A stretch of DNA of 38,291 nt from CAZMRQ01 sp964568795 (GTDB taxonomy: Bacteria; Pseudomonadota; Gammaproteobacteria; Comchoanobacterales; Comchoanobacteraceae): NCBI GenBank assembly GCA_964568795.1, contig CAZMRQ010000009.1:1-38291 (forward strand). Reading direction: 5' to 3'. Each line of letters begins with the position of its first letter. The stretch's first letter is position 1. Position numbers and translations under genes: made by a program. Under the pieces are notes generated by a model, which did not search any database, was not told the DNA's origin, and worked only from the letters and a program-made list of their open reading frames with translations. This document shows positions 8,645-18,500 of the stretch, piece by piece.

Positions 8645-10108
8645 ATGCAAGAAATCAATAACTATGGGTCGTGTTTATATCAAGTGAGTGATGTTATTGC
8701 TGCTGAGAAAACGTTCTTTAAAAGGAGTGGGTCGTCAAACAAGTACTGGGCAGAAAAAGTAGGAATAGCTGTTGCACAATGGGTATTGGCAAATGCTGTT
8801 GAGAAACATTGTTTCATTATTTGTGGCAAAGGCGGAAATGGTGCTGATGGAATCTTTGCAGCTATTCACTTAAAAAAACATGGTGCCTCCGTTGAGGTTT
8901 GTCTGGGATATCCCAGTACATATAGCCACAGATTTTTAGATGTGCCGCAGTTGCTTGATGATAATCAAGTCCCATTTTCATCTTATAGCACATTAGATCT
9001 GACTAAGATGCCTGCTAGATCTGTCATTATTGATGCATTGTTTGGAATTGGAGGAAGATCAGATCTTGGGGTATTGAGTCAACTGTATGATCAGATCAAC
9101 GCACTGCCGGCATTACGTGTGAGTATAGATGTGCCATCGGGTGTTGATGCTAAAACTGGTCAAGTTGCAATGCATGCATGTCGTGCTGAAGTCACGCTTG
9201 CTGCACAGGTATTAAAAAAGGAGTTAATGACAGGTGAGGCTTTTTCATGTGCAGGCCATGTCGTGTTGCTTGATGTGGGCCTTGGTATTGAACCGTTTAT
9301 GGAATCACTCGTTTTTAGTCTACAAGCAGATGCGCTGGTATGGTTAAGAGATAAGCTCAAGTGCAATCAAAACACACATAAATACAATGAAGGCACTGTT
9401 TTTGTTCATTCAGCGGGTGTTAAGCACAAGGGTGCGATGATACTAGCGGGTTTAGCTGCTGATAAATCTGGGGTTGGAAGAGTTGTATTGCTCGGCAATG
9501 ATCTGGATCAGATAGCTATTTCACATCCATCATTAATGATTAATCAGAATGCATCACTGGGGAGTTATAGATGTTGTCATGTCCTAGGTCCAGGGGTTGT
9601 TGAGTCTTTAGAGACAAGTCTTGATTTAAAGGGCAAAGACGGAGGGGTTGTTGTTGATGCTGGAATGCTTAAACATGACATCTTACAAGGTTTATCGGGT
9701 GATGTGATTGCCACACCGCATAGTGGTGAATTAGCGCGTCTTCTTCAAATTAAATCGAGAGCAGTGAGTTATTCACGTTTTGATATGATCGATGAAATAA
9801 GTAAAAGATACCCCAATTTTGTCTGGGTGCTAAAGGGTCCAGGGACTATTATTGCATACCGCGACAACCGTTATGTCATTACTGCAGGTTCAAATGTACT
9901 TGCTAAGGCTGGGACTGGAGATGTACTAGCTGGCTTGACTGCTGGATTCTATGCACAAGGACTCAAGCCTTTAGAAGCCGCGATCATGGGTGCATTATTG
10001 CATGGCACATGTGGTGATGAATGGGTTAAGAGAAACGGTCGTATTGGCTTTACGGTAAGTGACTTATTAGCGATGATTCCGGGTGTCTGCCGGATGTATA
10101 TAGGCTAA
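8645..10108 (+). CDS. nnr: Bifunctional NAD(P)H-hydrate repair enzyme (epimerase / ADP- or ATP-dependent dehydratase)
   Basis: Repairs hydrated NAD(P)H: the N-terminal YjeF_N domain epimerises R-NAD(P)HX and the C-terminal ribokinase-like domain dehydrates the S form. The 487-aa length is normal for the fusion. N-terminal marks are CGKGGNGADGIFAA, IDALFGIGG and SIDVPSGVDA. C-terminal marks are KHKGAMILAGLAADKSG, IATPHSGELARLL, WVLKGPGTII and the catalytic AKAGTGDVLAGLTAGFYAQG, with Asp in GTGDV. GAGGTG at 8631-8636 lies eight bases before ATG 8645. In many gammaproteobacteria tsaE follows this gene; here the housekeeping block ends and effector-like genes begin. Confidence 0.95.
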   Translation: MQEINNYGSCLYQVSDVIAAEKTFFKRSGSSNKYWAEKVGIAVAQWVLANAVEKHCFIICGKGGNGADGIFAAIHLKKHGASVEVCLGYPSTYSHRFLDVPQLLDDNQVPFSSYSTLDLTKMPARSVIIDALFGIGGRSDLGVLSQLYDQINALPALRVSIDVPSGVDAKTGQVAMHACRAEVTLAAQVLKKELMTGEAFSCAGHVVLLDVGLGIEPFMESLVFSLQADALVWLRDKLKCNQNTHKYNEGTVFVHSAGVKHKGAMILAGLAADKSGVGRVVLLGNDLDQIAISHPSLMINQNASLGSYRCCHVLGPGVVESLETSLDLKGKDGGVVVDAGMLKHDILQGLSGDVIATPHSGELARLLQIKSRAVSYSRFDMIDEISKRYPNFVWVLKGPGTIIAYRDNRYVITAGSNVLAKAGTGDVLAGLTAGFYAQGLKPLEAAIMGALLHGTCGDEWVKRNGRIGFTVSDLLAMIPGVCRMYIG

Positions 10109-10440
10109 TTGCGGCATAGCGTGTGTGCCTACTCTTTTGTTGTGAGTGAAGGTAAAAAGACTCACCTGTTGGGATATTGAATTAACTGATTCAAAAAAAT
10201 GATTCTCTGGATTTTACTCACTAGAGCTGATCGAATGTGTGCGATGTGTCGGCTGTGATATACGGCAGCAATGACTGTGCAGATAACAGGAGAGCGTGTT
10301 TATAATTGTGGTGGTATGTAGGACTATTCAAGGATCAGTATAAGCAAAAGAAGTCTCATTTAGTTAATATATTTTTAAGGAACGTGTGATAGATTTGAAA
10401 TCTCATCAGAATAAATATAAGAAATAAGGAGACAGTAATT
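10109..10440. other. Boundary between core genes and accessory region
   Basis: No gene is seen. It holds the upstream region of the large ankyrin gene, including the PmrA-box-like element at 10363-10379 and a stray TATAAT at 10301-10306 without a good -35. A GTGAGT/ACTCAC inverted pair lies about 35 bases after the nnr stop but no T-run follows, so it is not called as a terminator. Confidence 0.4.
10363..10379 (+). promoter_or_regulatory. PmrA-box-like element upstream of the 1442-aa ankyrin gene
   Basis: GTTAAT-N5-TTTAAG, i.e. TTAA-N7-TTAA, 61 bases before ATG 10441. It fits the response-regulator PmrA consensus yTTAAk-N5-yTTAAk with one mismatch. A -10-like GATAGA follows after eight bases (10388-10393). 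Functional assignment is inference. Confidence 0.45.
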
Positions 10441-13400
10441 ATGATGAAGTTCGATTTTTCTACATCGCCACAGGATTTAGAGCCCAAGATAATGCCTCGG
10501 CTTATGGCTGAAGATTTTGTGGAATGGACGGATATGACACCATTGATGTTGGCTAGTGAGGCTGGACAACATGAAGTTGTGAATCAATTATTAAAAGATG
10601 GAACAGATGTCAATGAAACAAGTAAGAATGGAAAAACAGCACTCATGTATGCTGCACTTAAAGGACGACGTCAACTTGTGAAAGAGTTATTAGATGCAAA
10701 AGCAGATATCAATCAGAAGGATATAAATGGAAATACAGCGCTTTTCTTCGCGATAATAAGTGAATGTCCAAATACTGTACAGACATTGATAGATCGTAAA
10801 CCCGTGATTAGTTATATCAATAGACTAGGAGGGACACCATTACAACTAGCATGCGCAATATCAGATGAAATCGCTTTAAAACTTTTGTACGCCGGCGCAG
10901 ATGTCCATAAATACAGGATCGGTCCAACAGCACTCATGCATGCTGCACTTAAAGGACGACGTCAACTTGTGGAAAAGTTATTAAATGCAGGAGTAGATAT
11001 CAATCAGCAGGATATGCATGGACAAACAGCGCTTTTCTACGCGATAATGAGTAAATGTCCAAATACTGTACAGACATTGATAGATCGAAAACCCGAGATT
11101 AATTGTCAATGCCGAAGAGGAAGGACGCCAATACTAGTAGCATATGAAATATCAGATGAAATAGCTGTAAAACTTTTGCACGCAGGTGCAAATGACATAA
11201 ATGTTTTTATCGTCCACGCCTCCAATCGACGTATTGTTGATTATTATATAAAGATGAATAAAGATATTTTATCAAAGAAATACAGAGGAAAGAGCGTTCT
11301 TAATTATGCTATAGCAAAAGATTATCCATATTTAATTGAGAAATGTATCACAAATTTGTGTGTCGAACAAATGGATATCAAGCAGCTTGTTAACTATGCG
11401 ATAAAGCGTCCAAAGTTTGAAAACATAAATAAATTTGTACGTGAGAACTTCCCGTTTCAATATGTTAAAATTGCCCTTGAATGTGGGAGTCATGATGCTC
11501 TTGGTGGAATCGACTGGGCGTCATTAGTACATGAAATTCACGATAAAGATAATGCTTTCCTTATCGTCAAAAAATATTTATCAAGCCATCCAGAGGCTAT
11601 CAAGAGTCTCTCATCACTCATTCAGATACACCAACCACGCAAAATCATCGACTATTGGGCTGAGAAAAACATGAGTGAGTTTGTCAGTGAAAGTTTTAAT
11701 AATAAAGATGATCTAAGATTTTGTTGTGAGCTGATTAATGAAATTCATAGTGATTTTTTCAATATGATAGCAAAGCATCTACACGAGTGTGCTTTGTCTT
11801 TTGATAAAGTAGAGCCGCAATTAGAAATATATACTCAGTATTCAGAGAAGGTGACTGAGGTTATACTCTCAAAAATGATTGAAAAGAATACACGACTAAC
11901 ACAGATTCAGATTGAACATCTCAGAGAGAGTGGTTTTTTGTTGAAGTGGTTGACTGACTGTCGTGGTAGCATATTCTGGAATAACTTGATTAGACTTTGT
12001 AATGAATATTCAAGTTTAAAGAATGTTCTAACAGATGAGATCGGGCTATTGACAATCATGAGCAAGACACCATCTCAGCTCGTACTCTCCTCTTGTACAT
12101 CTTTATCTGATTTAGCTACGCGCATGAAAAGACTATGGCTATGTACGCATAAACCAGGAGATATTGATTACTTGCGTTCTATGAATGCTCTATGGCAACT
12201 TGATGATGATGGTGATGGCTTCATAGCACTTCTAGATGCAGCGGCAAAAGATGCAGCACTTACTGACAAAAGTAAACAAAGTATACAGACATGGTGTAAA
12301 AGATACCCACAATGGTTAGCGCCTGCCTCTATCATCTCTCGATACAACTATGGCTCTGAGGTTACTGATCTTAATTTTACTGATAATTTAGTGCATAGCT
12401 ATGTGTTGAATAGGTTACAACAGGGTGATGATTTATGTGACTTAAGAGTAATGTCTAACGAAGATGTTTCTGGATTGATGAAGAATAAACTTGGAGATAT
12501 GCTTTTACATTGGAGAAAGGGAGACTTTCGCAACTGGTCGGTGACTATGCTAAACCCGAGTGAGATAAAGCTAACATTTCAGTTTACTCCTCATAAACAT
12601 AGATCGATAAAATCTGTAGAGGCACGTGAAGTGAGACACTACAAAAATAGCCTGCAGTCGACATTTGCACTATTTGGTGAAACACTTGGTGAGAAAAGTG
12701 CTCCATCTGCGTCTGTCAGTCAATCAAGAGAACTAGGCTCGACCTGTATTGATGTCACTTGTCACATAGCAGCAGCCACATTAATTGATGTTCTACAGTA
12801 TACTAGATGGCGAGATGATTTTGAAAAATTTATGTGTCAAGACTCACTAGAAGAATGTGGTAGTTTAAGGTCTAGTCTTGAGACCCAAAACATCAAATTA
12901 TATCTGAGTGATTTAAAAAAAGATCATAAATGGGTTGGACATGATTTTGCTAAATGCCATATTGATGCGTATATGAAAGCAGAGCTTAAAGATCAAAAAA
13001 GACTATTGCATGTGAGTAATATGAGGTTATTTATTGAGAGCGTACGCCAGGACAGAGGAACGGTAGTAAGCACGCTCATAGATGAAGTAGCCAAGAAGCT
13101 GAATAAGGAAGCGAAAGCAAAACCAGAGACTTGGGAGGATATTAGGCGTAATGGTGTCAAAGAAAATCGTAGTCCTCTTGGGCTTCTATTAAATTATTTA
13201 GATAAAATATTTGCTTTTGTCACTGATTTTCATTCACCTGGTTGGGATACGAAGATGAGTAGTATATTTGTGTGCCAGATTCATTTAGAGATATTTGCTT
13301 TTAAGACCTGGCAACAAAGTGATTTACTTGATCGATATTCTCCGAAGGCTCTTGAGGGTCCAACTTGGGCAGGTTTGATTAATCGTTGTGTTGAGGAGTA

Positions 13401-14769
13401 TATTAAAAGAACCGATAACGAGACTGAGACAAAGCTGACATCAGATAAGCTCTGTTTTTATTGGAAACAATATTTGTTGTATAATAAAACAATGAAAAGG
13501 CTAAGCTTAAGTATTCGACAATGGCAAAGAATATCGGAACTACCGGGTGTTTATGAAAATAGTAAAAGTCGCGAATATTTAGATGATATATTAGTCTCAT
13601 TAGTTAAGAGTCAACAAGATGGTTATGAAGAGCTAGTTAGAATTCGTCATGAGATATTTCCGTGTGATTTGACCGTCATTGATCGCATGCCTCGGGATGA
13701 TGAAAAATTGAATATGACTGTGTTAGATCTTGCATGCGAATTTTATCATGTAAAATTAGCGCATCACATACAAAAAGCAGTGTGGCCAGATCATTCATAT
13801 GAAGATAACACTACCAAAGGAAAAATTCATTATTTGCTTGCAAAATACCGCATTTTAAATCTTGAAACGTCTAAAACCTTATCAAGATTTAATGAGGATT
13901 GTTCTTCAGTTGTTGTGTATCCAAGAACACGTTACAGTGCTGTTGGATATCATCTTTATGAAGCTAGTAAAGTACTGGATAAGCGTGATATTTTTGAATC
14001 TGATATCAACGCAAGGGCGAAGTATTGTTATGAGTTATGGGCAGCCGGAATAGAGCTTGGTGATCAGGACAAAATGCGAGATAAAGTTGTACATGGGCGA
14101 TTACTACATGCATTTCAATCAGGGTCGTTTAGTGACTTCGTAAGCGTTTACAAGGAGCTTCGAGAGTATACACTCAAGGATCCTATGACACCCAGCCCTA
14201 TCAGTGCTGATAGTATTCAATTACTTGTTCCTGAAATTGATATTAGGACTTTGGCAAAAGATGAAAAATACTGTGATGGATTGATACTTGTTTTAATATA
14301 CATTAGTGAGTATAAGTTTCATAATAATCTACATGACCCTTATTACAGAAATTTGAGAAATAGGCTTTCACATCAGTACAATCACAAAGAACTATGGCAA
14401 CAAGAGTTGACATCTAATAAATCATTAGTTGATGAACTTGTTTATCAGTGGAAGGAGTGCCTGGGACATCAAGGAAAACACAGTATAAGAAAACGTGAGA
14501 GGGAAATAGACGAAAGCGATGTGGCTCTATCGACACCAGAGAGTCCAAAATATTATGGTGATGGTGGTGATGGATTGCTTGCACAACCTAAAAGGCCAAA
14601 ACACAGTATAACAAAACGTGAGAGGGAGATAGACGAAAGCGATGTGGCTCTATCGACACCAGAGAGTCCAAAATATTATGGTGATGGTGGTGATGGGTTA
14701 TTTGCACAACCTAAAAGGCCAAAACACAGTAGTGAGGAATCTTTGGCAGGAATCTCGCTTAAGAGATAA
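10441..14769 (+). CDS. Large ankyrin-repeat protein with C-terminal HEPN-like motifs, 1442 aa
   Basis: Probable secreted host-interaction protein; exact function unknown. Residues about 30-270 form six to seven ankyrin repeats (TPLMLASEAGQHEVVNQLL, TALMYAALKGRRQLVKELL), partly made by duplication of a 97-residue block. A long alpha-helical region follows. Near the C-terminus are two HEPN-type motifs, RDKVVH (Arg1213-His1218) and RNRLSH (Arg1306-His1311). The tail has two copies of a 41-residue unit carrying KRERE and PKRPK basic clusters and STPESPKYYG. The start has AAGGAG at 10426-10431, nine bases upstream. The central and C-terminal parts are homologous along most of their length to the 26177-29980 product (shared WLC..., trp-rich YPQWL/FPLWA and YLDDIL/ILDDIL blocks). 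The glutamate-containing tail SSEESLAG resembles Dot/Icm signals, but secretion is unproved. Confidence 0.9.
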   Translation: MMKFDFSTSPQDLEPKIMPRLMAEDFVEWTDMTPLMLASEAGQHEVVNQLLKDGTDVNETSKNGKTALMYAALKGRRQLVKELLDAKADINQKDINGNTALFFAIISECPNTVQTLIDRKPVISYINRLGGTPLQLACAISDEIALKLLYAGADVHKYRIGPTALMHAALKGRRQLVEKLLNAGVDINQQDMHGQTALFYAIMSKCPNTVQTLIDRKPEINCQCRRGRTPILVAYEISDEIAVKLLHAGANDINVFIVHASNRRIVDYYIKMNKDILSKKYRGKSVLNYAIAKDYPYLIEKCITNLCVEQMDIKQLVNYAIKRPKFENINKFVRENFPFQYVKIALECGSHDALGGIDWASLVHEIHDKDNAFLIVKKYLSSHPEAIKSLSSLIQIHQPRKIIDYWAEKNMSEFVSESFNNKDDLRFCCELINEIHSDFFNMIAKHLHECALSFDKVEPQLEIYTQYSEKVTEVILSKMIEKNTRLTQIQIEHLRESGFLLKWLTDCRGSIFWNNLIRLCNEYSSLKNVLTDEIGLLTIMSKTPSQLVLSSCTSLSDLATRMKRLWLCTHKPGDIDYLRSMNALWQLDDDGDGFIALLDAAAKDAALTDKSKQSIQTWCKRYPQWLAPASIISRYNYGSEVTDLNFTDNLVHSYVLNRLQQGDDLCDLRVMSNEDVSGLMKNKLGDMLLHWRKGDFRNWSVTMLNPSEIKLTFQFTPHKHRSIKSVEAREVRHYKNSLQSTFALFGETLGEKSAPSASVSQSRELGSTCIDVTCHIAAATLIDVLQYTRWRDDFEKFMCQDSLEECGSLRSSLETQNIKLYLSDLKKDHKWVGHDFAKCHIDAYMKAELKDQKRLLHVSNMRLFIESVRQDRGTVVSTLIDEVAKKLNKEAKAKPETWEDIRRNGVKENRSPLGLLLNYLDKIFAFVTDFHSPGWDTKMSSIFVCQIHLEIFAFKTWQQSDLLDRYSPKALEGPTWAGLINRCVEEYIKRTDNETETKLTSDKLCFYWKQYLLYNKTMKRLSLSIRQWQRISELPGVYENSKSREYLDDILVSLVKSQQDGYEELVRIRHEIFPCDLTVIDRMPRDDEKLNMTVLDLACEFYHVKLAHHIQKAVWPDHSYEDNTTKGKIHYLLAKYRILNLETSKTLSRFNEDCSSVVVYPRTRYSAVGYHLYEASKVLDKRDIFESDINARAKYCYELWAAGIELGDQDKMRDKVVHGRLLHAFQSGSFSDFVSVYKELREYTLKDPMTPSPISADSIQLLVPEIDIRTLAKDEKYCDGLILVLIYISEYKFHNNLHDPYYRNLRNRLSHQYNHKELWQQELTSNKSLVDELVYQWKECLGHQGKHSIRKREREIDESDVALSTPESPKYYGDGGDGLLAQPKRPKHSITKREREIDESDVALSTPESPKYYGDGGDGLFAQPKRPKHSSEESLAGISLKR
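10639..11197 (+). repeat. Tandem 291-bp duplication inside the ankyrin region
   Basis: Sequence from 10639 recurs at 10930 with a 291-base (97-codon, three ankyrin repeats) offset. Long stretches are nearly identical, such as the part encoding AALKGRRQLV and CPNTVQTLIDRKP. Similarity fades after about 11197. This is a coding duplication, not a mobile element. Confidence 0.85.
14479..14724 (+). repeat. Two 123-bp tandem repeats encoding a 41-residue tail unit
   Basis: Copies at 14479-14601 and 14602-14724 differ by only a few bases, and the first two codons (His-Ser) of a third copy follow before the unique end. Each unit contains KREREIDESD, STPESPKYYG and AQPKRPK. Confidence 0.93.
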
Positions 14770-14898
14770 TAATACTGAAGTAACAGTGTTCGATACAGCA
14801 CCATAGAGATTATTTCAGTATGAATAACGCTACGGTATTGGTATTCATTCAGTATGTCTAAGGTGGATGCATTGATTGACCCAGTGGGCTAGGATAAA

Positions 14899-14940
14899 TA
14901 CCCTCAATGAAGAATGATAATGATCTTCTCGTTGAGGGTA
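14899..14940 (+). terminator. Possible terminator hairpin after the ankyrin gene
   Basis: TACCCTCAA (14899-14907) pairs perfectly with TTGAGGGTA (14932-14940), and the stem extends imperfectly inward. It lies 130 bases after the stop codon. No U-run follows, so intrinsic termination is uncertain; it may instead stabilise the 3' end. Confidence 0.35.
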
Positions 14941-14973
14941 CTCAGGATAATATTAATAGTGATACATTCATGA

Positions 14974-15431
14974 TCTCAAGAGGCTGTAGAGAAAAGAGAT
15001 ATTAGGATGCTGACCCAACTGATGATTTCAATAAAATATAAATGGTGGTAATCAGCATTTGTGCAGTTATTCGTAAGATTAAAGGAACTGTTGGCTGTGA
15101 AAGGTATTGATCTGAATGTGCAGTATAAGAAAGGTTATACTCCTCTTGTGGAAGCATGTACTGAGGGCTTCACGATCTAGTATCATTTTTATTCATCCAC
15201 AAGAATATTTAGCCGAATCTATGAGACAACTGTGGTAATAGTGCATTCATGATAGCATGTCAAAAAGGTTATAGATCGATAGTAAAATTATTGAGAAATT
15301 ATGGAGTTAAACCCGGGTTTCCAGATGAGGCTAGTAGCGATGAATATTACAGCGTCTTTGGTGTATATTACACTTGCCCTGCTAGTTTATTTTTTATTGA
15401 TCGACTGTCATATTACCAGAGGCTACCTTAA
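14974..15431 (+). pseudogene. Decayed ankyrin-repeat gene remnant
   Basis: Ankyrin-like peptides appear in order but in interrupted frames: EAVEKRDIRMLTQLM (from 14980), then ELLAVKGIDLNVQYKKGY followed by TPLVEACTEG (15085-15180, ending in TAG), then SAFMIACQKGYRSIVKLL with RNYGVKPG (from about 15243). Stops and frame changes separate them, and no ribosome binding site or complete frame remains. It probably represents a lost member of the local ankyrin family. Confidence 0.7.
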
Positions 15432-15585
15432 ACTTTTAGATATGATACGGCATCACAAGCTAAACATTCTCCTTGGGCGTGCCTCAGGATGTAAGTAGAT
15501 GACACGAATGGCTGTGTATGCAGATTAGTTACTGCTAATATTGTTAGCAAGTTTGGGAAAACTCTTTACTGTGTATAAATGACAC

Positions 15586-18500
15586 TCATGGAGGTGAAAC
15601 TATTTCATGAATTAGTCTCGGCTCAAACACTGCATGTGTTCGATCCGGAGCCGGAGTAAATATGCCGAATTGAGATAGCAGCTGTGTGCCTGCAGTTTCT
15701 GTAGCGTATAAACTCTGATCTACAGGGGGAGTAGCATCTCGTATCACATTATTTGACCTTCTCATTATATCGAGCATCCAAAGTTGAAACTTTTTGTTTG
15801 TTGCATTAACAGCATTTGAGTCTGCAAACTGAGGTAATGGATGGTTCATCCATGTCTTATCTTTGCAAGATCGGTGCATTGAGACATGAGCCAGAGGGAA
15901 TAGGCCCTTATGAATGAGTTGGTGTAGTTTTGATGAGCTATGAGTTGGCCGGTCAGTAGCTTCATCCATTAATGCACTCTTAAATATGGTTTGTTTATCG
16001 GGTAAAATATAAGTTGAGATTGTACGTTCTAAATAAGACAGAGCCCTTCTTTCTGATATTTCCTCATCTGTAGGTTGCATATTAATCTTTATCCAATCTA
16101 TCAACTTACCGTATCCAACTTCAGATAGAGCAAATTTGGGTATCATACCGTCATATAGTCTCATAAAATCGCCAAGAGCATTGACGTAACGCACGCGATT
16201 AACAAGGATCTCTTCAATCACTTTCCTCTTTTGATCCATTTCAGAACCATCAGGACATCGCCCTTTCATATCAGATTTAAATTTTGATTGTTTTATGGGG
16301 TCATCATTGCTAAGATCGCTATCTTTTAAAAGATGATATTGTTTGTAATAAAGAGACCATACTTCGGCGTTATCAATCTTAGTACCAAGCTCTTCTTTCG
16401 ATAAGGCATTTTCAAACCTCATCTCACCTACATAGCCATCATCTATGGAGCTTTGCATATCTCTCAGAAACAGGGTATGACAACGGGTCTTGTTGTAAAA
16501 CAGCGATAATTTAGTGAGTAACCATCTGCTGTGCTCAATATTGCTCATCAAAGGTTTAATTGCTGTGACCTTAAATTTACTAATTTTAATGTCGCCATCC
16601 CTGGTTTTAAACCGGCAACCAAAAGATATACTGTTTACTCCTTCTGAATCTGTTTGTAAAGAAACATATTCTGTATCTAGTGTCGTAAATATTTTATCCA
16701 TAGCCTTTTCATAAAATTCTGGGTACTTTGTTTCTCTATCTGGCATCCTCAACTTATCGATTGTTGTTTCGAACTCGAAGTGGGGAAACGTGTCAAGAAT
16801 CGCACAGTCGGGTATACTGCCAAACTTCATTAACCGTAATACTAGATCACATAGATATATTTTGACAAAATCGATTGAGTGAGAATCATAATAGCTACAT
16901 TTTGACCATGGAACCAAATGATTGGCCGGGTACATAATGTCCTTGTCTTGATAGCAGGATTCATCTTCATGATCAGAATTTCGATACCTAAAATCTTTGA
17001 GTGCTTTAACAGAATGTCCTCCCTCCCTCATTTCTAGAGGGGTATAGCCCGCCTCATGCAGGTCTTTTATATCAAAGCCGGCATGCGCTGCGTTGTATCC
17101 TGCAGCCTCTATTTCAACAATTGTGAATTCGGCTACTTTGAGAAGTTTAAGCTCTGCGTAGTTAAAATATGCCTTTTTTAAGTCAGCTGTGCCACCATGG
17201 CCAACTTTTTTCATAGCTGCTGCAGTATAGCCGGCTATAACCAAATGCCTTGTAGTGACATGAATACTTTTTACCACACTCTCTATAGGCTCGCCATTAT
17301 CTCTTATTCTATGTACTCCTTCTATAACCTCACTCTCCTCCGGATCACCGGGTGGTAGGCGGAGCGGGCTTAAGACTTGCTTGAATGATTTCCTCTGCCT
17401 ATTAAGCCATAATTTATTTTCCATGCCAATGAAGTAATTATGTGCCAGATGTGGCATATCTCTATTCATAGAGATACTTTTTATAAATTTTTCAACATCA
17501 TCTGCGTTGTTTTGACACAAAGTAGTAAACTGTTGAATTATATGACTGAGGTGATCTGCGAGAAGTACATTTAAAGGTAGGGCGAGTGTATGTGTCAGTC
17601 TTTTATTCAGTCTTTGCTGCTCTGGGACAAAACTGACCAGTTTGAACATAGTGTATGCTATGCCACTTTTGCACATCTGTTCTTCTACAGTTATGTTCTC
17701 AAGCTCCCTCTTTAGTATTGAGAATAGGGGCGCATATTGTCCGTGATAAAACCACTCTTCGGAGCCAGGCTGAAGCATATAATTTCTAATCATTTCCATG
17801 GTCATGAGTTGATTGAAATATGGTCCCATTGACTGTGTGTATGGTTGGATCTTATGCAATGATTCCTCTTCTATTTTGTCTAACTCAATATCAAGACTAC
17901 TAAAATGACTGTGTCCGCCAGTATTAAGGTTATGGTATACACTTCCTAAATACGAGCCTAATTCAAGCGCCCATTCAAGTGTACGATAAACAGCTGGCCT
18001 TGAAGGTCTGTCATCAGAAACAAAAATGATTGGTGTTGTATCTCCATCTCCTAATATTTTTCTTAATATTTCTCTTAATTCTATAGTGAGTATCTTGTAT
18101 TGATATGTAACTTTTCTCATTATTTTTAAAGAAAATAGCTCGGGCAGATAAACAATATATTTTCTTTCATTCCTTGCATCAATGACAATCCAATCCTCTA
18201 TAAAATGCGGTTCGCATGCCATTGGTGCAATATTAATTGCCTTTTGTTTAAGATCTTCTTTTATATTATCAGCAAAATGAAGACCAATGGATTGAGCTTT
18301 CTCACGTAGTTTTTCTTTATCAACATATGTCAGCCAATATTTGAGGGCATATGCTCGCTCGGCTTCTGCCATGTTATCAGTGCTATCATGGAGTGTTGAT
18401 GCGTCAATGTGTGAGACTTTCTCGATGAGTGGATTGGTGACTCGACTTTGCTTGCTTGGGAAACGACATGGTTCTGCGGAAAAAGGGAGGTGAGAAAAAG

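Noticed and set aside
10639..14724. Direct repeats considered as a CRISPR array or mobile element
   Set aside because: Units are contiguous, in frame and encode ankyrin or tail repeats; there are no unique spacers, terminal inverted repeats or transposase genes.
15528..15551. TGCTAA/TTAGCA inverted pair after the giant gene as a terminator
   Set aside because: The stem is only six base pairs, A/T-rich, and not followed by a U-run.
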